From the NCBI GenBank assembly GCA_949775045.1, contig OX459098.1, forward strand, positions 16,497,581 through 16,561,580: a DNA stretch of 64,000 bases, written 5' to 3'. This document shows positions 13,201 to 23,010 of the stretch, piece by piece. The number at the start of each line of letters is the position of its first letter. Position 1 is the first letter of the stretch. The notes under the pieces were generated by a model. That model saw only the letters and a program-made list of their open reading frames with translations. It did not search any database and was not told where the DNA came from. The position numbers were made by a program, and so were the translations under genes. This stretch comes from Metridium senile (lineage: Eukaryota; Cnidaria; Anthozoa; Actiniaria; Metridiidae).

Positions 13201-14733
13201 GGATAACCGATTTTGTAATCATGAGTCACAACAGTAAAAATCTGTAAATCACGGGTCATGGGCGAAGATGATTTCATGGATTGACCACGGCTTAAATGTT
13301 TTGTTTTTCACGAAACACATGCGAAATTTCAGATGAATCACGGAAAACCTCTTCCCCACCCTGTTATGATTTGTAAACTACAGGGCAGCAATGTGCACTT
13401 CATATAGCAGTCCATTAAGTCCTCCACATTTCTGTAAAACTGAGATGTACTTTCTCAGTTAATGTGTTGTCCATGTTTAGTGGAGAGCACTGTGTTGTTA
13501 CTAAAATGTTTAATGTACAGGTAATGAGTGTGAGTGTGTTGGATACTAATAAATATTAGCCTCTATAGCTCAGTAGAGTTGGCAACAACACATTGTATCT
13601 TGATGTAAAAACAGTGATTTTTAAATATATACATAGTTTTATAAGTATTTGTCATGGCATTTAAAAGATGATTATTATGATAAATTTGTTCAATTCCTTA
13701 GTTCCTTGCAATTATCTTTTTTCAGAACTATTTCAATGATATGTAATATTGTCTGAAGAAAGTCTGGTGTGCCCCACAAATCATTGTTGAAATAACAACA
13801 ACTAAATTAGACCCTCAGTATGAACAAAATCTTCAAACAAGTCACAGGATGCAATTTTCAAACAAAACTTATCTTTAATAATATTACAATATATCATGAT
13901 TAAGATTAGTTTTTGTGATAAGTTAAATTCAATGTATATGGATTCCAGTCAAAACAAACTTTTAAAGAACTATTATTGTTATAAATGCACTCTAGATGCA
14001 CGCTAACAACCAATCAATCGTAAGTAAATATAATATCATATTAATGGAGACCTTTAAGGGTCAAACAAATCTTCCCAAATACATGATTATTGTATCTAAA
14101 GGAAATTGAAGAAGGCAAATGTATTAGAAAGATTTACTTTTAGATCAAATCTATGCAAATACGAAAATGCCGCAGATGGCAGACAAGGAGAAAATGCCCG
14201 ATTGTGATCGTAGTTGGCTGTCGGTAGGGAACAAAACATTTATTAATTGTTTTTTTTTTTTTCAAAGTGAAACTAGGTATAGCTTTAATACCATTTACAT
14301 TAATCTTTAAACAAATGCACGTTAATAGTGAAATAAAAGCTTGATTCGGTAATAATGAAGCTCCAGGAATAATTTGTTTGCTCTAAATTTTTAGTTTTTA
14401 TTTTCTTACCAGATTGGATAACTTGAACCGCTTCATCGGGAGACTTCCAAATCGGAGTTTTACCACGGATGGGGTGAAACGGCTCTGGCGAATATCCATG
14501 ATAAGAGCGCTCTAAAAAGAGAAAAAATGTGTTGAATTTAAAGTTAGTTTAGTCTTTCCCTAAAGGTAATGTTGAAATCAACTTTACTGCGCTATGAAGA
14601 AGAAGATAAATAGTTATCATTTACCTGTGCTTCGTGACAGACGCCATGTTGGATATTGGGTTTGTACAAGCGCTGCAAGAGGACAACTTAACCTAGTTTT
14701 AAAATGATGGCTGAGGCTCAGTGCTCTAGCCAT
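7285..14733 (-). CDS. Mitochondrial 4-hydroxybutyrate/acetate CoA-transferase family protein, nine exons, complete
   Basis: Coding exons, in gene order on the minus strand, are 14733-14625, 14511-14410, 12671-12519, 11724-11485, 10114-9926, 9226-9011, 8876-8739, 8251-8123 and 7472-7285 (stop TAA). All junctions are GT/AG and they join to 1464 nt, that is 487 residues plus stop, close to the usual family length. The N-terminus (MARALSLSHHFKTRLSCPLA) is Arg/Ser-rich without acids, as in mitochondrial presequences. Family motifs follow: SAAATPTPLVEAM, HTDGPAP, NSLFIGPNCRKAINEGRADF, FLSEIP, PRTHGPGGIHQSHLD, QMGIGTIPDA, IHSEMFSDGVVD, SGVGGQVDFLR, GGGVVTTRAHIHYLVTEYG and LFGKNLRQRA. By family knowledge Glu288 in IHSEMFSDG is the expected catalytic residue that carries CoA. 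The enzyme should move CoA between acyl-CoA and a carboxylate such as acetate in the matrix; the true substrate cannot be read from sequence. Introns hold a SINE, MITEs and a retroposon. Every intron is phase 1. Confidence 0.93.
7640..8105. repeat. Purine-rich minisatellite in the last intron
   Basis: The + strand is almost entirely A and G. From about 7836 a 25-bp unit (GAATGAGAGGGAAGGGACGG plus GAAGG) repeats about four times with variants, then decays to GGGAAGGGAA words. It lies wholly in the intron between exons 8 and 9 of the CoA-transferase gene. The long open frame on the minus strand across it is a by-product of the repeat. Confidence 0.85.
8476..8630. repeat. AAAT/AAATA low-complexity tract
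   Basis: Degenerate (AAAT)n with AAACA variants in the intron between exons 7 and 8 of the CoA-transferase gene. Confidence 0.8.
9627..9842 (+). mobile_element. tRNA-derived SINE
   Basis: The head has a pol III A box (TAGCTCAGTGG, 9638-9648) and B box (GGGTTCAAACCC, 9680-9691) at tRNA-like spacing, with a T-arm stem and a trailing CCGGACCA. The 5' acceptor strand does not pair with the 3' one, so this is not a working tRNA. A non-tRNA body follows (ACTCAGGGTCTTTAAATAAT ...) and an A-rich AAAATAAATAAATAA tail closes the unit. It lies in the intron between exons 5 and 6 of the CoA-transferase gene. Exact ends are approximate because no clear target duplication was found. Confidence 0.65.
10992..11382. 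mobile_element. MITE, family A (GAATA-GGCCTTTTGCAACAAC ends)
   Basis: Inverted repeats of about 110 bp begin GAATAAGCCTTTTGCAACAA and include CAGGTCACGTGACCC, a perfect E-box-like palindrome, and CAGCTGTGT. A second, interrupted copy of the family is at 22719-24900. Located in the intron between exons 4 and 5 of the CoA-transferase gene. No coding capacity. Confidence 0.75.
11820..12204 (+). mobile_element. 5'-truncated poly(A) retroposon with 10-bp target duplication
   Basis: GGATCAGAGA occurs at 11810-11819 and again at 12205-12214, bracketing a 385-bp insert that ends with CAATAAAAAAAAG and a run of 12 A. The insert has no open frame and looks like the 3' UTR of a LINE, with a TG-rich stretch before an AATAAA signal. 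It sits in the intron between exons 3 and 4 of the CoA-transferase gene, antisense to the gene. Confidence 0.7.
12705..12906. mobile_element. MITE, near-complete palindrome
   Basis: Arms of about 90 bp contain a doubled ATTTAAATCTGTACTT unit, then ATGCAAATT and GTTGATGTGTGCTAAACAC, and meet at a short centre with CAACCAATC/GATTGGTTG. In the intron between exons 2 and 3 of the CoA-transferase gene. Confidence 0.75.
12907..14409. other. Remainder of intron 2 of the CoA-transferase gene
   Basis: AT-rich non-coding sequence. I see no repeat with defined ends, no RNA gene and no additional exon here. Confidence 0.5.
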
Positions 14734-15302
14734 GGCTCTATAAACGTAATAGAAACCTTCACCTTCTCAAAAACCAGCAAAAAATGTGGAAAAATGCTCT
14801 AATACTTCGCTCCGGTAAGTCTCGATCGAAATGTCAAGCAACTCTGACGTCATTCTATTAGTATGATAAAACGAGCATTCTGATTGGTTGGCCATTCTGG
14901 TCCCGGGAAAAATGAAATTCTGACTAAAAATTATCCCTGAAATATTCGACCTCGACATTTTCTGTGGAGTTGTGCCGGTTTAGAGAAAACAAAGATAGGT
15001 ATGGAAAAGAAAATTGTTTTGTTTCATTGAATATCGAATACAAATTTCTACCAGGATCAGTGCGGTTAACCTGAATCACATCCTGAAATATTCTTCGCGG
15101 AAGTTCAAATAAAATTTCGGATTCGACGAAGATTAATTTTACATGCAAAATATCATGCGCAGTTTGCACACGGGATATTGAATGATAAAGACAAGGAAAA
15201 TAGAAGAGGGAGGTTTTTTTTGTGACGTATTTTGGTGGCGTGTACACAAGCTGGCCGATGCATGCTGGCCGTCAAAGTTTTTATGAAACTATCGGCAAAG
15301 TG
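14734..15302. other. 5' flank of the CoA-transferase gene
   Basis: The promoter of the minus-strand gene is expected here, but no TATA box or other element is clear enough to call. Small open frames on the minus strand lack support. Confidence 0.4.
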
Positions 15303-15386
15303 TAATATACAAATTAGGTAATACCTAATAGCGGAGCTCCCAGTTTAATTTTTTCTTACAGCATCAATATGTGCATGTAAATACCA

Positions 15387-15495
15387 CTTATTAGATATTT
15401 TCTTGGGTATAATATACGTGCTGATATTTTACGAGTTGCGTACGTTTAATCAGCAAGCAATGAGTAAAATGATACCCAAGAAAATATCTAATAAG
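15387..15495. repeat. Perfect 24-bp inverted repeat inside E1
   Basis: CTTATTAGATATTTTCTTGG and four further bases are repeated in exact inverse orientation at 15472-15495. The same structure is at 19040-19148 in copy E3. It may be a nested small element or part of the family's own terminal structure. Confidence 0.7.
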
Positions 15496-15777
15496 GGATT
15501 TATTATACAACTTACTGTTTATTGTAATTTATATAGCATTTTTCATCGAAAAATATAACCTTTCGGAGATTCAGCGCGCGGAGAGAGAATCAAAACAAAG
15601 CCCTAGAAAAGCCAGTAAAATGTAAGATATTTCTCGCTCTCTTTTTGATTGACATAATGTCAAAAACCTCATTGGCTATCGATGTAGATGACGCCAGCAT
15701 GTAACGCAACGCACGAAAGGAAAGTTTGTCATTTACACGAGGGACGGAGATTTCTCATTGAAAAAAGTCCCATAAAA

Positions 15778-16039
15778 CATAGGCAGCCCAACCACTCCTT
15801 TCGAGGATTTTTTTTCGGGATGGATGGTCAGCAGGGTCAGGTAGGGTCAGGTACCTTATATACTTGTCTCCCGCGGGATTGACCACAGGAACCCCATAAT
15901 CTACAAGCGCGCCACAGGAAACCCAAAGACTACAAGCGCGCGCCAAACAAAGAAACCAAAAGAGTCGCGCGCATTTTTTTCCATTGAATCTTTATTGAAA
16001 AATAAAAAATCCTCGAAAGGAGTAGTTGGGCTGCCTATG
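15778..16039. mobile_element. MITE, family C (CATAGGCAGCCCAAC ends) inserted in E1
   Basis: Inverted repeats CATAGGCAGCCCAAC ... CTCCTTTCGAGGATTTTTT face each other. The 7-bp repeat CATAAAA flanks it (15771-15777 and 16040-16046). The E3 copy at about 19420-19440 has the uninterrupted sequence, a ready-made empty site. The 1.6-kb relative at 23061-24690 has the same ends and also a 7-bp duplication. Confidence 0.8.
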
Positions 16040-16525
16040 CATAAAAGCATGTTAATGGACAATTCATGAATGGAAATTGATTTAATGTAAGTAAAAAAAT
16101 TGTAATAAATTCCACTGCTTTTTCTTAGGTTGGTTATCGTTTTCATTCTATGCACTTTTTCATATTTTTCTCAAATTTTCAACTGTCACTTCAGTCAATA
16201 GTGTTGTTCAGACAAAAAAGTGTTCAGAAATGTTTTTGATGGAAAATACGATTCCCAAACGATAGTGTGAATAGCCTTATTATTATCCCTTTTTATGTTC
16301 TTCGAAGTTCATCTTTCTCCGTGTTATTTTGAATTAATGAAAGCTCTGCTATTAGCAAGTAGTATTTTGTTGTTGTTTGTTTGCCTTTTTTAAGATAAAA
16401 GAAAACTTTGCTTTGTTGGTCTAGTGCTATTTGGAGCGCGCGTCACTTTTGTTCCCGCCGAAATGTAACAGCCAATCAGCATCGCGATGGGCGCGGACGT
16501 CGGACGTACGCTTGGGATACCTGTG

Positions 16526-18955
16526 TAATATACAAATTAGGTAATACCTAATAGCGGAGCTCTAAGTTTTTCAGTTTTCTTACAACATCAAAATGCGCAT
16601 GTAAATATTTTTTGTGCATGGGTCATAAAAACTGTACATGATGTAGACGTATTTGTTCGTATTTGAAAGAAATACTATTTCTTACTGTTCAAGAGTTACT
16701 TGAGAAAAAAACGAGAAATATCATTCTGGGATATATCAAGAGAGGATAAATAAGAGAGCGTATTTTGAGTAACACCAAAACACCTTACCCTTCTCCTAAG
16801 CGTAAAAATTGGCTTCCCCAGCTATACTCCCGTGCGTTGGATTTTGTAACTTCCGAACATTTCCGTACAGGTAAACGTCCGAACAAAATATTTATAGTAA
16901 AAGGACGATCTTCGCCGAAAAAAAAGTTAAAGAAACAAAAAACCTGGCAAAAAAACCCTGAAATCTGAGGATTTTCCTCAGGTTTCAATTCCCCTCAAGA
17001 CTGAAATTACAAAAAAAAAAAAGTAAAGTAGAAAAGTAGAAGAATATCCACGGCTAGCTAGCGATAGCGAGGAAAGTTGTCATGCATATCACCGACACAA
17101 AGTTTTTTCATCAAAAACAAGTTTATAGATAAACTATCAATGGATATTACTTTTCTGTAAGTAGAAAATTGTAGTAAATGTAACTATGCTGTAATGGCCA
17201 TGGAGTTGTTGTCGTTTTAATTTTATGCGTTTTTTCAGTCTTTTCAAATCAACGTGACAAGTTCTATTTTTGGCGCGTTTCAGCATGCAAAGGCACCTTT
17301 TTGCTTCAAAAGCAAGACAAAACGCTGAGAAAGATTTTGAGCTTCAAATTGACAAAAAAAATATTTGAACTAGACCTTAATAGAATGGTAACTATGTATT
17401 AAAAGGAAAAAAGGAAATTTTAAAGCATTTCTTTGTAAAAAAAAAACATTTTTATCGTATTGGATTTACTAAAAAGTAGTCATGGCAAATCTTCAAAACA
17501 AAACAAAAAATTATTTTCAAGTGGAATTAAATGCCTCAAGAATAAGTTCTACCAACACAAGATCGATTTGAAAAGACAAGGATTTTAAAACAAGGTATTT
17601 TATTATGAAAAACTTTGTGTAAAACATAATTTTCGACTTTGAAGTAAAAACTACTAAAAAAGCTCGTTTAGTAAGCATAAAATAGTCAATATTGCTAAAT
17701 AAACAGAAGTTATTCAACCAATTTAAATTGTGTTTGTATTTCAATTTATCTTTGATATTTTCTGTTTATGAGGTTTAAAAAGTACATAAATAAACACCTT
17801 TCAATCGAACAAAGTACAATTTACACATGCACAAACATCGTTTCATGTACGGTTTTTATCTAAAAAAGTAAATAAAATGGAGATAAACCTTTTCTCTTTT
17901 CTTTCTATAATAAAACAGAGAACGGATTTTTCCTTTTTGAGGCTTAATTATCGCAAGTTTTGAGGTGTTTTTTTTTTCACGCTCGGTATATCAAATTAAG
18001 ACTTAAGCAGATTTTTTCTCTCTCAAAAACTTGAAACAAATAATAATCTTGAACTTACTTTATCAGTGATTACTTTCCTGAGGTTTTCTTCTCTTCAATG
18101 ACATTGATCATATTTTGACGAATAAATGTATGTACTTGAATTTTGATGGTTTAAACATTGTTCATAGTTCAACTGCCAAGCTTGAAAATCCTTCAATAAA
18201 CTGTGCCGAGGGAAGATTTGAAGACAGTTTTCATAACAAACAAGGTCGCTTCTTTATCAAATTTGTTTTGAATTGCTGTAGTCTTTTAATATTCTTCCAC
18301 GAAGGTATCTACAAATAGGTTTTCTTGATCTTTTGGAATCAGTCTTTTCTGCTTTTCTTTAGTATAATTTCTTCGTTTTTGTGTCCTTCGAGTTTATGTT
18401 CTTCTTCGGTCAAACTATCTTTGTTCTTCGAAGTTCATCTTTCTCCGTTGTTATTTTGTATTAATGTAAGCTCTGCTATTTTGTTGTTGTTTGTTTGACT
18501 TTTTTGTCGATAAATTAAAAGAACAACTTTGCTTTGTTGATCTAGCGCTATTTGGCGCGCGCGTCACTTTCGTTCCCGCCGAAATATAACAACCAATCAG
18601 CATCGCGATGGGCGCGGACGTCGGACGTCGGACGTACGCTTGGGATTCCTGTGTGAAAACCATCGAAAATCAACTCGATGGGTTACCATTTTTTCTTAAG
18701 TATGGTGCTCCGCTCGCGCGGGCCTTCGGCCCGCGCGGGAGCTCCGCTAAAAACCATCGAAAATAGACTCGATGCATTACCATTTTTTCTTAAGTATGGT
18801 GCTCCGCTCGCGCGGGCCTTCGGCCCGCGCGGGAGCTCCGCTAAAAAGTGCAGAATTATTTAGTCTTTTTCGTATTAAGTGAAATTTTGAACATCAAGAT
18901 AGCAAGTTTTAGGTATTTTACTTTATTTTCCAAATAAATTTATTGATATCTCAAT
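16526..18955. mobile_element. Tandem inverted-repeat element, copy E2
   Basis: It starts with the same sequence as E1 and E3. Its centre (about 17450-18650) matches E3 at about 19820-21020, while its left third differs. The right end carries two copies of a block of about 104 bp with a GC-rich hairpin (18706-18748 and 18801-18842). AGCGGAGCTCC at the left start and GGAGCTCCGCT at the right hairpin are reverse complements, so they may be the true termini. Open frames are short and unsupported. Confidence 0.65.
18706..18748. repeat. GC-rich hairpin with TTCG loop
   Basis: GCTCGCGCGGGCC-TTC-GGCCCGCGCGGGAGC forms a long GC stem closed by C(TTCG)G, among the most stable tetraloops known in RNA. 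Further copies are at 18801-18842 and 21092-21134. Confidence 0.8.
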
Positions 18956-21134
18956 TAATATACAAATTAGGTAATACCTAATAGCGGAGCTCCCAGTTTA
19001 ATTTTTTCTTACAACATCAATATGCGCATGTAAATACCACTTATTAGATATTTTCTTGGGTATAATATACGTGCTGATATTTTACGAGTTGCGTACGTTT
19101 AATCAGCAAGCAATGAGTAAAATGATACCCAAGAAAATATCTAATAAGGGATTTATTATACAACTTACTGTTTATTGTAATTTATATAGCATTTTTCATC
19201 GAAAAATATAACCTTTCGGAGATTCAGCGCGCGGAGAGAGAATCAAAACAAAGCCCTAGAAAAGCCAGTAAAATGTAAGATATTTCTCGCTCTCTTTTTG
19301 ATTGACATAATGTCAAAAACCTCATTGGCTATCGATGTAGATGACGCCATCATGTAACGCAACGCACGAAAGGAAAGTTTGTCATTTACACGAGGGACGG
19401 AGATTTCTCATTGAAAAAAGTCCGATAAAAGCATGTTAATGGACAATTCATGAATGGAAATTGATTTAATGTTAGTAAAAAATTTTTAATAAATTCCACT
19501 GCTTTTTCTTAGGTTGGTTATCGTTTTCGTTCTATGCACTTTTTCATCTTTTTCTCAAATTTTCAACTGTCACTTCAGTCAATAGTGTTGTTGAGACAAA
19601 AAAGTGTTCAGAAATGTTTTTGATGGAAAATACGATTCCCAAACGATAGTGTGAATAGCCTTATTATTATCCCTTTTATTTTTAAGTCATTAAGCTTATT
19701 TTGCTTTTGATAACGCCTTCAAAAAGTGCTTTGGCTGAACAGTCGTTTTACGGCCGCTTTTTACCTTCTTTTATTTTCCAAAGTTAGTTAGGATTCCGGA
19801 TAGAAAAGGTTAAACCTTTTCATCGTATTAGATTTATTAAAAAGTAGTCATGGCAAATCATAAAACAAAACAAAAAGTTATTTTGAAATGGAATTAAACG
19901 CCTCAAGAATTATAAGTTCTACCAACACAAGATCAATTTGAAAAGACAAGGATTTTAAAACAAGGTATTTTATTATGAAAAACTTTGTGTAAAACATCAT
20001 TTTGTTCTGTAAAAAAAACTTTAACGACTTTGAAGTAAAAACTACTAAAAAAGCTCGTTTAGTAAGCATAAAATAGTTAATATTGCTAAATAAACAGAAG
20101 TTATTCAACCAATTTTAAATTATGTTTGTATTTCAATTCATCTTTGATGTTTTCCGTTTATGAGGTAAAACTATGACAAAACGAGTTGAAGATTGAGCTA
20201 ATTTAGGCTGCAAAACAGACCCTACTTTTACACCAAAACTATGACAAATCGAGTTGAAGATTCAACTAATTTAGACTGCAAAACAGTCCCTACGTACTTT
20301 TACACGAAAACTACGACGAAACGAGTTGAAGATTGAACTAATTTTTGAGTTTTGTCTCTCAAAAACTTGAAACAAATGATAATCTTGAACCATGGATAAT
20401 AAAAACACTTGAACTTACTTTATCGGTGATTATTTTCTTGAGGTTTTCTTTCTTCAATGACATTGATCATATTTTGACGAATAGATGCATTCATGTAAGC
20501 TTATGTACTTGAATTTTGATGGATTAAACATTGTTCATAGTTCAACTGCCAAGCTTGAAAATCCTTCAATAAACTGCCGAGGGAAGCAATTTGAAGACAG
20601 TTTTCATAACAAACAAGGTCGCTTCTTTATCAATTTGTTTTGAATTGCTGTAGTCTTTTAATATTCTTCCACGAAGGTATCTAGAAATACGTTTTCTTGA
20701 TCTTTTGGAATCAGTCTTTTGCTTTTCTTTAGTATAATTTCTTCGTTTTTGTGTCCTTCAAGTTTATGTTCTTCTTCGGTCACAACTCTCTTTATGTTCT
20801 TCGAAGTTCATCTTTCTCCATTGTTATTTTGAATTAATGAAAGCTCTGCTATTAGCAAGTAGTATTTTGTTGTTGTTTGTTTGCCTTTTTTAAGATAAAA
20901 GAAAACTTTGCTTTTTTGGTCTAGTGCTATTTGGCGCGCGCTTCACTTTTGTTCCCGCCGAAATGTAACAGCCAATCAGCATCGCGATGGGCGCGGACGT
21001 CGGACGTCGGACGTCGGACGTACGCTTGGGATACCTGTGTAAAAACCATCGAAAATAGACTCGATGCATTACCATTTTTTCTTAAGTATGGTGCTCCGCT
21101 CGCGCGGGCCTTCGGCCCGCGCGGGAGCTCCGCT
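18956..21134. mobile_element. Tandem inverted-repeat element, copy E3 (longest form)
   Basis: It begins like E1 and E2 and ends with the TTCG hairpin at 21092-21134. It contains the material of E1 (left 470 bp and right 250 bp) and of E2 (centre). An internal tandem repeat of about three 65-bp units lies at 20167-20350. No transposase is present, so if mobile it depends on another element. Confidence 0.65.
20167..20350. repeat. Three-copy 65-bp tandem repeat
   Basis: Units start AAAACTATGACAAAACGAGT and run through GAAGATTGAGCTAATTTAGG to a TTTTACAC boundary; the third unit is partial. It is absent from E2. Confidence 0.7.
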
Positions 21135-22105
21135 ATAAAACTGAGTTTTTACACAGTTTTTGAGTCTGTCACGAAGCCTACAAGTCCTTTTTGTCACGTT
21201 CGCCATATTGAAATTCAGTCGTACAAGACACATTCGTGTAAATTTAAAAACATTTACTTCACTTTACAAACAAAATTAACTTCTTGAATTTCACTTATGT
21301 ATATTACCTAACTGCTTTGGAGGTGAAAATCCGATGGCATTTTGTTATGATTTGTGAATATTTTTTCTCCATTGCTAATTCATTTCACGAAGATGGTGTG
21401 TTGATATTTTTCTTTCTTTTTCCGTTAGTAGCATAAAATGTCCTCAAGTCCTATTCATGTGACAGATTGTGCTTTTGTTTTTCCACTGTTTCTGATTTTT
21501 TAGAATCACAACATCGTTTTAGGCAATTTTTTTTCATCAAAACATGAGGCAATCTGTTTGGAAATGCTCTATTGTTATTTTAAAACAATCCTATTTATAA
21601 ACGATGTTAACGAAATCGAAAATTCGAAAATTGAATATTACATTTAATTTTAGCTTTTATAATTGATTTTCAAGAAATCGACAGTTTTGACTCCACCAGG
21701 GGAGGGTGTCTTAGACAATCTTGTCACTTCCGGTAGCGAAAATGGCGATGGAACAGAGGAAATTCCTGCAGCAAACATACATTTCATGATATCTTATGTA
21801 TACTTTTCAGATATCTTGTAAAATCTGCCTGGTTAGCTCCTGGTAAAATATTGTCATTTTCGGAGGCATTTTCTGGTTAAAATGAAATATTTTCTTAGAG
21901 GACTGGGGCGAGCTTTTAAATTATCAGTATTCTGTCCGCAAGCTTCAAAAATGATCCGAATTTTGCTTAACGTATATTTGAAATATAATGTGAATGTCTC
22001 ATAATAGTCTTAATAAATAAATCCTCTCTTGTCTTAAGCCTGTTAATTTTGGAACTGCAGAGATGTGCGCGTTGCAAAAAAAGTGCACGCACTTAACCAC
22101 AGGTA
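21135..22105. other. Intergenic DNA, nothing recognised
   Basis: AT-rich with no supported open frame, RNA gene or repeat with clear ends. Confidence 0.5.
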
Positions 22106-22360
22106 GCCCAAGCAAACAATCTGTGGTTTCTCATATGTCTTTTATGGGAGAATATATGGCGGTTTTAAAAATATATTGTATAAATTATAAAAATAAACAT
22201 TCATACTTTTTTTTATGTTTTACTTTGACTCCCTGTGAAGTTCCAAGCCATTTGGAGCAGTATTGAGCGAGTATTGAACAATTTATACAAATTTTGTATA
22301 TTTTTAAAACCACCATATATTCTACCATAGAATGCTTATATGAAACCACAGATGACTGGC
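22106..22360. mobile_element. MITE, TA-flanked inverted repeat
   Basis: Arms contain CTGTGGTTTC, AGAATATATGG and GGTTTTAAAAATATA in opposite orientation. Ends read TA|GCC and GGC|TA, so a TA duplication is possible. Family unknown. Confidence 0.6.
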
Positions 22361-23010
22361 TACTTTTTGAAATAATTGTTAACTTTTCTTTTAACTGCAA
22401 TGTTTTAATGTGCATTTCAATTCTGATTATATGATTATATGAAAAAATGGGGTGTCCCGAGCTCGTTTTCAAGATAATCAGAATTTAATGGAAGTTTTTG
22501 AGCCCACATCTTTTTGGCTTATTATCTTCAGACATCGAACTTTTGCCACATCGAATCTAATCGTCTTTGAGGCCAGTGGCTAAGAAAAGGCCTATGATTA
22601 CCACTACATATAAGTATCAACACTTTTGCTTAGTGCCAGAAGACGATGTGTGTTAAGTCTGGTTTTAAAAAAAAAAAAGTCTGGTCTACGTTCTTCTACG
22701 TATTTGTGTCCAGCTCTCGAATATAGGCCTTGTGCAACAACAGGTCACATGACCCTAGATCTTTTGAATCGAGCAGCTGTGTCAAAATGAACATCAGAAA
22801 TAATGAAAAGAGCACCTTAATTAACATTAGTAAGAAGGCAAAATCTCATCAAAATCTCTTTACCATCCAGAGCATATTTTCCATACAAATCCTTATGAAA
22901 TATTTAATTATATATTCAATTTCTCCTATACTCAATATTATGAGCTAAAACTTTGCCTTAATTCTTACTTATATTAGAGATGCTCCGTTTCATTTCTGAT
23001 GTGCATTTCT

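Larger units (their letters stand above)
15303..16525. mobile_element. Tandem inverted-repeat element, copy E1 (internally deleted)
   Basis: It starts with TAATATACAAATTAGGTAAT then ACCTAATAGCGGAGCTC, the same start as E2 (16526) and E3 (18956). Its left 470 bp match E3 closely and its right 250 bp match E3 near 20790-21040, so about 1.1 kb of the E3 interior is missing. It carries an extra element at 15778-16039 that E3 lacks. Non-coding; the superfamily is not identified. Confidence 0.7.
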
